The translations under genes and the position numbers were made by a program. The notes under the pieces are model-generated. The model made no database searches. It was not told the DNA's origin and saw only the letters and a list, made by a program, of their open reading frames with translations. A stretch of 64,000 bases of DNA from Ruegeria spongiae (GTDB taxonomy: Bacteria > Pseudomonadota > Alphaproteobacteria > Rhodobacterales > Rhodobacteraceae). The stretch covers positions 215,156 to 279,155 of the forward strand of contig NZ_JAMFMB010000002.1 in the NCBI RefSeq assembly GCF_023502395.1, in the 5' to 3' direction. Every line of letters starts with the position of its first letter. The first letter of the stretch is position 1. Below are positions 53,393 to 60,870 of this stretch, piece after piece.

Positions 53393-54070
53393 ATGAACAC
53401 CAAACCGATCCTGCACCGTGACGATCCCGAGGCCGAGCCTCTGGTCGGCAACATCAAGGTCACCCGCGACGACTGGCTGAACCTGGCCATGGATGTGCTG
53501 ATCTCGGACGGGGTCGAGCAGGTCAAGGTGATGAATCTGGCCGAGCGGATGGCAGTCTCGCGCTCGTCCTTCTACTGGTATTTCAAGTCCCGTCAGGACC
53601 TGCTGGATGCGCTGCTGGCGAAGTGGCAGGCCACCAACACTGCCGCCCTGATCGCCCAGGCCGAGGCCCCGGCCAGAACCATCACCGCCGCCGTCTGCAA
53701 CGTGCATCGCTGCGTGGTCAACACCGACCTTTTCGACACCGCGCTGGATTTCGCCGTGCGCGACTGGGCCCGGCGCGAGGGCAAGGTCCGACGCATGCTG
53801 GACCAGTCCGACGCCAGACGGCTGGCCGCGCTGCGCGCGATGTTCGCACGGTTCGGATATGAGGAACTGGAATCCGAGACCCGCGCGCGTGTCCTCTATT
53901 ACATGCAGATCGGCTATGATCTGGCCCAGCTCAACGAACCGCAGGACATCCGGCTGTCGCTGGTGCCGCAATACCTGTTTGTCTTCACCGGCGTCGAACC
54001 CCTGCCCGAGGAAGTCGAGGAATTCGCCGCCTATGCAAGCAGCTTCTGGGAGGAGGAAGACCAGACATGA
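53393..54070 (+). CDS. TetR/AcrR-family regulator
   Basis: 225 residues. HTH at about 25-70 with VKVMNLAERMAVSRSSFYWYFKSRQDLLDALL, followed by a helical ligand-binding domain. It starts on the base after the MttB stop and overlaps the next FAD enzyme gene by four bases. It therefore sits inside the catabolic operon and probably controls it through the palindromes upstream of 49479. Confidence 0.88.
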   Translation: MNTKPILHRDDPEAEPLVGNIKVTRDDWLNLAMDVLISDGVEQVKVMNLAERMAVSRSSFYWYFKSRQDLLDALLAKWQATNTAALIAQAEAPARTITAAVCNVHRCVVNTDLFDTALDFAVRDWARREGKVRRMLDQSDARRLAALRAMFARFGYEELESETRARVLYYMQIGYDLAQLNEPQDIRLSLVPQYLFVFTGVEPLPEEVEEFAAYASSFWEEEDQT

Positions 54071-55371
54071 CCAGCCCTGACGCAATCCTCATCGGAACCG
54101 GCGTGATCGGCTCGGCCATTGCCTTCGAGATGGCGAAAGCGGGCTGGAAAACCCTGTCGCTGGACCGCAACGCGCAGGTGGGCCACGGCTCGACCGCCGG
54201 GTCCTGCGCGATCATTCGGATGCATTATTCGACCTTCGACGGCACCGCCTTTGCCTGGGAGGGCTATCACTATTGGCGCGATTGGGGGCAGTATCTGGGC
54301 CTGCCCGAGGATGCCGATCTGGCGCAGTTCCGCGAGACCGGCTGTCTGGTGATGAAGACCGAAGCCAACGGGTTTCTGGCCAGGCACATGAAGAACTCTG
54401 CCGCGCTGGGTTGCCCGTTCGACGAACTGACGCCGGATCAGATCACCAAAAGGTTGCCGGTCTACGCGCTGGACAGCTATGCACCCGCCAAGCGCATGGA
54501 CGATCCCGGTTTCGGGCACCCCAATGGCGGGCAACTCAGTGGCGGCGTGCTCTGGCCCAATGGCGGTTATGTCACCGACCCGGCGCTATCGGCGCAAAAC
54601 CTGATGCAGGCGGCGCGCCAACACGGGGCCGAGGTCAGGACCGGCGCTGAGGTGGTGGAGATTCTACAATCGGGTGGCCGGGTGCAGGGCGTGAAACTGG
54701 CCTGCGGCGAGGAAATCCATGCACCTGTCGTGGTGAATGTTGCGGGGCCGGGTTCGGCGCTGATCAACGGCATGGCCGGGGTGCTGGAGGATATGACCAT
54801 CGCAACCCGCCCGCTGCGGCAGGAGGTGGTGCATGTGCCCAGCCCCGAAGGCTTCGATTTCGAGAGCGATGGCCTGATCGTCTCGGACAGCGACATCGCG
54901 TGTTACTGCCGCCCCGAACACGGCAATCACATCCTGATCGGCTCGGAAGACCCGGAATGCGACCCGCATCAATGGTGCGAGGATGACGCGCATTATGACA
55001 CCAATTTCACCGATCAATGGACCACGCAGGCGATGCGCTATGCACAGCGCGTGCCCAGCCTTGGCATCCCCTCGCGGATGCGGGGGGTGGTGGACCTCTA
55101 TGATGCCTCCACCGACTGGATTCCGATTTATGACAGATCCAGTCTGCCCGGGTTCTACATGGCCTGCGGCACCAGCGGGAACCAGTACAAGAACGCCCCC
55201 ATTGCGGGCAAGATGATGACCGCGCTGATCGCTTATTGCGAGGGGGGCGGGGATCACGATGCCAACCCGCTGCACTTCGAGCTGCCCTATCTGGGCAAAG
55301 AGGTCGATGTCGGATTCTATTCGCGCAAACGCCCGATCAACGAAGAAAGCAGTTTTTCCGTATTGGGATAA
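54067..55371 (+). CDS. FAD-dependent oxidoreductase, DAO/sarcosine oxidase family
   Basis: 434 residues; FAD-binding AILIGTGVIGSAIAFEMAKAG and the GHGSTAGSCAIIRMHYS stretch are typical of the monomeric DAO family that oxidises N-methyl amino acids or D-amino acids. It is a second, shorter amine oxidase in the same operon as the DMGDH-like enzyme, so the two may act on successive N-methylated intermediates. Coupled to the TetR gene by ATGA. Confidence 0.87.
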   Translation: MTSPDAILIGTGVIGSAIAFEMAKAGWKTLSLDRNAQVGHGSTAGSCAIIRMHYSTFDGTAFAWEGYHYWRDWGQYLGLPEDADLAQFRETGCLVMKTEANGFLARHMKNSAALGCPFDELTPDQITKRLPVYALDSYAPAKRMDDPGFGHPNGGQLSGGVLWPNGGYVTDPALSAQNLMQAARQHGAEVRTGAEVVEILQSGGRVQGVKLACGEEIHAPVVVNVAGPGSALINGMAGVLEDMTIATRPLRQEVVHVPSPEGFDFESDGLIVSDSDIACYCRPEHGNHILIGSEDPECDPHQWCEDDAHYDTNFTDQWTTQAMRYAQRVPSLGIPSRMRGVVDLYDASTDWIPIYDRSSLPGFYMACGTSGNQYKNAPIAGKMMTALIAYCEGGGDHDANPLHFELPYLGKEVDVGFYSRKRPINEESSFSVLG

Positions 55372-55475
55372 TCCGGGCCGTTCAGACCGTTGAAACCGGA
55401 TTTGAGCGCCGCGCCTCTGGGCCTGCCATCGCATACGCCTATCATCTGCGGGCAGCGCATGATCCGGAGGAGCCC

Positions 55476-56237
55476 GTGGCAGACCCGCAAACCCGCGTAC
55501 TGATCCTGGGCAGCGCACCGGTGGCCGAGGTCGCCTGTGACTGGCCGAAAGCGCCCTTCACCCATATCGTGGCGATCAATAACGCCTGGCGGCTGCGTCC
55601 CGATTGGGACATTCTGATCCACCCCGAGGATTTTCCCGAAGCGAACCGGCCCAAAACCCTTGCACCCGGCCAGCGGATCGTGACCGCCGCCGATTATGTG
55701 CCCGCACAGAACACCTTTGGTGGCTTTGTCTTTGCCGGCGGCACCATGGCCTTCACGGCGGGCTATTGGGTGCTGGCCGCCCTGACCCCGTCAGTGATCG
55801 CCTATTGCGGCTGCGACATGGTCTACCCGGCCTCCGGCAAGACGCATTTCTATGGCACGGGCGCGGCAGACCCGTTGCGCGCGGATGTGACCCTGCGCTC
55901 GCTCGAGGCGAAATCGGCGCGTCTTGCGCTGTTTGCCGCGCGGCAGTCCTGCCGGATGGTGCGCCTGTCGCAAGGGGAAAGTCGCCTGATCGTGCCGCCC
56001 GCCCTGCGGTCCGGCCTCGACGACGCCGCCCTGCCGGATGCCGCAGTGATGGAACCGGCGCTGGCGGCCGAGCGCGCGCTGGGCTATTTCGTGCCCTCGG
56101 GCCGCTATTGGGAGTGTCAGGACAGGTTCGAGCCCGCCGCCATTGATGCGGTCGACCGTTTGTGGCTTGAGGCTTATGCGCGGGCCACCGAGACACCCAG
56201 CGCCGAGAGCTCCGCCGCCACTGACGCCCGAACCTGA
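55476..56237 (+). CDS. Unknown protein with Rossmann-like N-terminus
   Basis: 253 residues from the GTG at 55476, which follows GGAGGAG. The N-terminus VLILGSAP, then VAINNAW, WDILIHPEDFP and AYCGCDMVYP, recalls loosely the MptE-like/DUF115 pattern of nucleotide-using enzymes, but no firm family could be given. It lies 104 bases after the FAD oxidase gene in the same direction, and its last 64 bases overlap the 3' end of the convergent oxidoreductase gene. A role in the amine cluster is possible by position only. Confidence 0.65.
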   Translation: MADPQTRVLILGSAPVAEVACDWPKAPFTHIVAINNAWRLRPDWDILIHPEDFPEANRPKTLAPGQRIVTAADYVPAQNTFGGFVFAGGTMAFTAGYWVLAALTPSVIAYCGCDMVYPASGKTHFYGTGAADPLRADVTLRSLEAKSARLALFAARQSCRMVRLSQGESRLIVPPALRSGLDDAALPDAAVMEPALAAERALGYFVPSGRYWECQDRFEPAAIDAVDRLWLEAYARATETPSAESSAATDART

Positions 56238-59200
56238 TCTGCGGCCTCGGCGCGCACCGGACCATAGCCGCGAATGTCATCGGGGGCGGCGAGGATGCGG
56301 CTCCAGTGATCAGCGTGGGTCGGGTCGGGGTCCACCATGGCCTGCGCGATCAGACCCTCGTACCATTTCAGCAACGCGCGATGCAGCCGTGCCTCGTGAT
56401 GGTAGCGGAACGGGTTCAGGAGCGACCCGCGCAGCCCACGCAGGGCCGCCAGCCCGCGCAGCACCGGGCGCAGCCACGGCCCGAAGGTCTGCTTCACCGC
56501 CCGCCCGCGCCCGTCCTTGCGAAACCCCAGCAGCGGCGGGGCCATGTGGTAGGTGACGCGGTAGTCGCCCTCGAACTGCCCGGTCAGTTCTGCGGCGAAG
56601 CGCGCTTCACTCATCAGCCGCGCCACCTCGAACTCGTCCTTGTAGGCCATCAGCTTGAACAGGTTGCGGATCACGGCGCGGTGCATGGCCTCGGGTGCGA
56701 CCGGCAGCGCGTCGCGAAACGCGGCGACCCGGTTGGTATAGCGCCGCGCATAAACCGCATTCTGATAATCGCTCAGGAACCTCGCCCGGCGCGCGATCAT
56801 CTCGTCGGTGCTTTCCTCCTCGGGCTGCGTGTCGCGGTATCCTTTCAGCCGGGAGGGATCAGCATCCATGCAGCGCCCGATGGCAAAGGCCAGACGGTTG
56901 CGCGCAACCGCCACCCCGTTCAATTCGATCGCCTGCGCAATCGCAATGCCCGAGACCGGCACCAGCCCGCGCTGCCAGGCAAAACCCAGCAGGATCACAT
57001 TGGCAAACACGGTATCCCCCAGCAGCGCCTCTGCCGCCGCGTTCGCGTCGAACCCGGCGACATGTTCCGCGCCCACCACCGCGCGGATTGCCGTCTCGCG
57101 CTTGTCCACATGCAACTGCGCGTCTCGGCGCAGCACGATATCGCCGGTGGGCATTTCGGCCCGGTTCAGCACCACCTGCGTGTCTGCAGTGTAATGCGCC
57201 GAAGCTTTGGGGGCCGAGCTTACCACGATGTCGCATCCGATCACCGCATCCGCTGCACCCTGATCGATGCGCACCTGGTTGAGGTCGCTTTGCCGCTCGG
57301 CCAGCCGCACATAGCTGAGAACCGTTCCGAATTTCTGCGCGAACCCGGTGAAGTCGAGCACCGAAGCGCCCATACCCTCCAGATGCGCGGCCATGGTGAT
57401 CAGCGCACCGATGGTCACCACGCCGGTGCCGCCGACGCCGGTGACCAGCAGATCGAATGCGGTGTCGAGCCTGGGCAGTTCGGGCACCGGCAGGCCCTGT
57501 TCCAGCGCGGCGGGGTCCAGCGTCACAGCGCGTTTGCGCCGCGCCGCGCCCTCGACCGTGACAAAGCTGGGGCAGAACCCGTTCAGGCAGGAAAAATCCT
57601 TGTTGCACGAACTCAGATTGATCCGGCGCTTGCGCCCGAACGGCGTCTCTTTCGGCTCAACGCTCAGACAGTTGGATTCGACCGAACAGTCGCCGCACCC
57701 CTCGCAGACCAGATCGTTGATCCAGACAAAGCGATTGGGGTCCTCCATCTGGCCGCGCTTGCGGCGGCGGCGTTTCTCGGTGGCGCAGGTCTGTTCATGG
57801 ATCAGAACCGTGACACCGGGGATCTCGCGAAGCTCGCGCTGTACGCTGTCCAACGCATTGCGGTCGTGAAGCGAGGTGCCCGCCGGAAAATCGGTGCGGC
57901 GGTATTTCGAGATATCATCCGAGGCGACCGCGATCCGCGCCACCCCCTCGGCGCGGCAGATCTGGGCGATACCTGCGACACTGATCGGGCCATCCACCGG
58001 CTGCCCGCCGGTCATCGCCACCGCGTCGTTGTAGAGGATCTTGTAGGTGATGTTAGTGCCCGCAGCGACCGCCTGCCGGATCGCCAGCGAGCCGGAATGA
58101 TACCATGTCCCCTCTCCGAGGTTTTGAAAGATATGCCCGCCGCCAGTGAATTTCGAGGCCGCCACATGCGGCACGCCCTCGCCGCCCATCTGCGCGTAAC
58201 CTGCCGTCTGCCGATCCATCCAGCTTGCCATCACGTGACAACCGATGCCGCTCGCCGCGGTCGACCCTTCGGGGATTTTGGTCGAACTGTTATGCGGGCA
58301 GCCCGAGCAGAAATAGGGCGTGCGGGTCGCACCGTCGATCTGGATCAGGTGTGGCGGCGTGTCGGTCAGGGCGCGCGCCTTGGCGGGCAGGCGTTCATCG
58401 GGGAAGAACCGGTCCAGCCGCGCGGCCACGATGGGCACCAGCATCAGCGGGCTCAGCTCTCCGGTCCAGGGGATCAGTGGTTCGCCGTGACTGTCATATT
58501 TGCCGACCATCTTTTGCGGCTTGTCGCCCGGCCAGTCGTAGAAGTACTCCTTGAACTGGCTCTCGATGATGCCGCGCTTTTCCTCGACCACCAGCACTTC
58601 GGCCTTGCCGCGCACAAAGCGCAGCGCGTTGCGCCGGGCCAGCGGCCAGACCATGCCGACCTTGTAGATGTCGATGCCAAGGCGGTGGCAGGCGGCGGCG
58701 TCCAGCCCCAGCAGACGTAGCGCCTCCATCAGGTCCAGATGGCCCTTGCCAGTGGTGACAAAACCGAACCGCGCCCGGTCGATGTCATAGATGCGCCGGT
58801 CGATCGGGTTGGCCTCGGCAAAGGCGCGCACAGCGCGCAGCTTGGCTTGAATGCGGGTCTCGATCTCGGGCGAGGGCAGGTCGGTGCGGCGCACATGAAG
58901 CCCCCCGGCGGGTACGTCGATCTGCGGCAGGGCGAACCGCCGGTCGGGGTGCAATGTGACCGACCGCGCGCTTTCCACGGTCTCCGAGATCGCTTTGAAG
59001 CCGACCCATGTGCCGGAAAACCGCGAAAGCGCCAGTCCGTATTCACCGAATTCCAGATATTCCGCGACCGAGGCCGGGTTCAGCACCGGCATGAACCAGC
59101 TCAGAAAGGCGGCATCCGACTGGTGCGGCATCGACGAGCTGACGCAGCCATGATCGTCGCCCGCCACCACCAGAACCCCGCCCTTGGCAGCAGAGCCATA

Positions 59201-59608
59201 GGCGTTGCCATGTTTCAGCGCGTCGCCCGACCGGTCCAGACCAGGCCCCTTGCCGTACCACATGGAAAACACGCCTTCGACCGCGCAGGCGGGGTCCAGA
59301 ACGGCCTGCTGGGCGCCCAGCACCGCTGTGGCGCCCAGATCCTCGTTCACGGCGGGCATGAATGTGATGCGGTCAGCCTCCAGCCGGTCCTGAGCGCGCC
59401 AGAATTCCAGATCAAGCGCGCCCAGTGGCGAGCCACGATAGCCCGAGACGAATCCCGCAGTGTTCAGTCCCGCCACGCGATCGCGCCGGGCCTGATCCAT
59501 CATGATCCGTACCAAAGCCTGCGTTCCGGTCAGAAACACGCGGCCCGATGTCAGATCATAGCGGTCCTGCAGGCGGTAGGATCGCAACTGCATCTCGTGA
59601 CGGGTCAT
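56174..59608 (-). CDS. Fused indolepyruvate:ferredoxin oxidoreductase
   Basis: 1144 residues from the ATG at 59608 (MTRHEMQLRSYRLQDRYDL, the usual start of the family). Order: pyruvate-ferredoxin-oxidoreductase-type N-terminal domain; TPP-binding domain with GEGTWYHSG and NDAVAMTGGQ (about 495-540); iron-sulfur region VCEGCGDCSVESNCLS plus CNKDFSCLNGFCPS (about 630-680); gamma domain VTGVGGTGVVTIG (about 720-900); C-terminal DUF6537-like region. It oxidises arylpyruvates from aromatic amino acids to aryl-acetyl-CoA. Divergent from the Lrp regulator at 59754. Confidence 0.92.
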   Translation of the reverse strand: MTRHEMQLRSYRLQDRYDLTSGRVFLTGTQALVRIMMDQARRDRVAGLNTAGFVSGYRGSPLGALDLEFWRAQDRLEADRITFMPAVNEDLGATAVLGAQQAVLDPACAVEGVFSMWYGKGPGLDRSGDALKHGNAYGSAAKGGVLVVAGDDHGCVSSSMPHQSDAAFLSWFMPVLNPASVAEYLEFGEYGLALSRFSGTWVGFKAISETVESARSVTLHPDRRFALPQIDVPAGGLHVRRTDLPSPEIETRIQAKLRAVRAFAEANPIDRRIYDIDRARFGFVTTGKGHLDLMEALRLLGLDAAACHRLGIDIYKVGMVWPLARRNALRFVRGKAEVLVVEEKRGIIESQFKEYFYDWPGDKPQKMVGKYDSHGEPLIPWTGELSPLMLVPIVAARLDRFFPDERLPAKARALTDTPPHLIQIDGATRTPYFCSGCPHNSSTKIPEGSTAASGIGCHVMASWMDRQTAGYAQMGGEGVPHVAASKFTGGGHIFQNLGEGTWYHSGSLAIRQAVAAGTNITYKILYNDAVAMTGGQPVDGPISVAGIAQICRAEGVARIAVASDDISKYRRTDFPAGTSLHDRNALDSVQRELREIPGVTVLIHEQTCATEKRRRRKRGQMEDPNRFVWINDLVCEGCGDCSVESNCLSVEPKETPFGRKRRINLSSCNKDFSCLNGFCPSFVTVEGAARRKRAVTLDPAALEQGLPVPELPRLDTAFDLLVTGVGGTGVVTIGALITMAAHLEGMGASVLDFTGFAQKFGTVLSYVRLAERQSDLNQVRIDQGAADAVIGCDIVVSSAPKASAHYTADTQVVLNRAEMPTGDIVLRRDAQLHVDKRETAIRAVVGAEHVAGFDANAAAEALLGDTVFANVILLGFAWQRGLVPVSGIAIAQAIELNGVAVARNRLAFAIGRCMDADPSRLKGYRDTQPEEESTDEMIARRARFLSDYQNAVYARRYTNRVAAFRDALPVAPEAMHRAVIRNLFKLMAYKDEFEVARLMSEARFAAELTGQFEGDYRVTYHMAPPLLGFRKDGRGRAVKQTFGPWLRPVLRGLAALRGLRGSLLNPFRYHHEARLHRALLKWYEGLIAQAMVDPDPTHADHWSRILAAPDDIRGYGPVRAEAADQVRASVAAELSALGVSVARA

Positions 59609-59690
59609 CGGACATCCTGCCGTTTGGTTCCGGTTGATGAAAGGATAATCCGGCAGGAGGGGAAGGAGATTTCTGGTTGTATTGAATTTC

Positions 59691-59713
59691 GGAGAAAATT
59701 GGATAAATTTTCC
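59691..59713. promoter_or_regulatory. AT-rich inverted repeat, likely Lrp-type site
   Basis: GGAGAAAATT (59691-59700) and AATTTTCC (59706-59713) form an imperfect inverted repeat in the gap between the divergent oxidoreductase and Lrp genes, as expected for an AsnC/Lrp local regulator. Confidence 0.5.
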
Positions 59714-59753
59714 AAATAGAGCGATGTTTTCGAAGCATTCAACCGGGACCGAA

Positions 59754-60209
59754 ATGACCGACGGCCGCGACCGACAGATACTGACCCTCTTGCAGCGGGA
59801 TTGCCGCATCTCGAACGCCGAGCTTGCCGAAGCGGTGGGCATGTCGGCTTCGGCGCTGTGGCGGCGGGTGCGGGCGCTGGAGGACACAGGTGTGATCGAC
59901 CGCTATGGCGCGATCGTGAACCCTGAGGCAATCGGGCTGAACTTCGAGGCGATCGTGCATGTCCACCTGACACGGCACGCGCCGGAAAAGATCATCGAAT
60001 TCATCCGCGCGGTCGAAACCAGCGACGCGGTGCAGGAATGTTATGCCACAACCGGGCAGGCCGACTATCACTTGCGCGTGCTGACAAGCGATCTGGCCGC
60101 CTATAATCACTTTCTGGAAGAGTTCCTGTTCCGGCTGCCGGCGGTGTCCAGTGCGCAAACCAATGTGGTGCTGAGAACGATCAAACGGGACCGGCCGGTC
60201 ACGGCCTGA
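59754..60209 (+). CDS. Lrp/AsnC-family regulator
   Basis: 151 residues, normal length, from the ATG at 59754 (in-frame ATGs at 59682 and 59724 would add unrelated residues and cover the operator). HTH LQRDCRISNAELAEAVGMSASALWRRVRALEDTGVI and an RAM domain (ATTGQADYHLRVLTSDL). Divergent to the indolepyruvate oxidoreductase, and probably activates it in response to an amino acid. Confidence 0.9.
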   Translation: MTDGRDRQILTLLQRDCRISNAELAEAVGMSASALWRRVRALEDTGVIDRYGAIVNPEAIGLNFEAIVHVHLTRHAPEKIIEFIRAVETSDAVQECYATTGQADYHLRVLTSDLAAYNHFLEEFLFRLPAVSSAQTNVVLRTIKRDRPVTA

Positions 60210-60212
60210 GCG

Positions 60213-60602
60213 TCAGGTCACGTATGTCAGCCAGGCCCAGACCATCGCCACATAGGTCATCTGGTGCAGGAACTGGTCAAACCCCACCGCATGCCAATAC
60301 CGTGCCTGATTGGGCTGCAGTTCCATCTTGTCGGAATAATGCGCCTTGCCGTAATCGATGTTGAAATGGATGAACCATTCCAGTGCGATCAGCAGCAACA
60401 GGAAGGCAATTGGTGTGCCCACAATCAGCAACACAATGGCCGAGCCAGCGGCATGGACGCCGGCATGCAGGGCCCGCCCCATATGCCAATACTCTCCACG
60501 TCCCGAGAGCATCATGGGTGTTTGCAGGAAGTAGTCGGCGAACATGTGTTTGATCTGAAACAGAAAAAACAGCAATATCACCGTGCCGACGGTGACGGAC
60601 AA
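60213..60602 (-). CDS. DUF3307-family membrane protein
   Basis: 129 residues, four hydrophobic helices. The start LLFFLFQIKHMFADYFLQTP and ALHAGVHAAGSAIVLLIVG are typical of DUF3307 proteins. His-rich: HMFADY, GEYWHMGRALHAGVHAAG, EWFIHFNIDYGK and DQFLHQ all carry conserved-looking His residues, which could bind a metal. Function unknown. Convergent with the Lrp gene (3 bases apart), divergent from the ABC gene. Confidence 0.82.
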   Translation of the reverse strand: MSVTVGTVILLFFLFQIKHMFADYFLQTPMMLSGRGEYWHMGRALHAGVHAAGSAIVLLIVGTPIAFLLLLIALEWFIHFNIDYGKAHYSDKMELQPNQARYWHAVGFDQFLHQMTYVAMVWAWLTYVT

Positions 60603-60870
60603 GTTTGCCTCCCAGACTTACGCTCATCGCAGATTACGGATAAAAAACCGCGACTGTAAGTGAACTTCATCACATTAATAGCAGAAAATTTCATGCTATT
60701 CCATTTGCCTGTGACAATCTGCGCGGGCTACGCTGTTGCGATGGTAACATGGTAAGGGGCGCTATTTTTCAGCGGCATAGCTCTTAGAATCCGGGGCGGG
60801 GAACATCGAACGCACGCTTTTTCAGTTCATCTGGAAATACTCGAAGCGCGACCAGCTCATTCTGCTGGCG
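60603..60870. promoter_or_regulatory. 268-bp divergent gap with a 24-bp inverted repeat
   Basis: AATAGCA (60677-60683) and TGCTATT (60694-60700) form a perfect inverted repeat around an AT-rich centre, a candidate operator between the DUF3307 and ABC genes. The right part (60781-60870) is open in the ABC frame and probably codes its true N-terminus. Confidence 0.5.

Noticed and set aside
56306..58720. An 804-codon + strand frame inside the indolepyruvate oxidoreductase gene
   Set aside because: Antisense shadow; the minus-strand frame has all domains and motifs of the enzyme.
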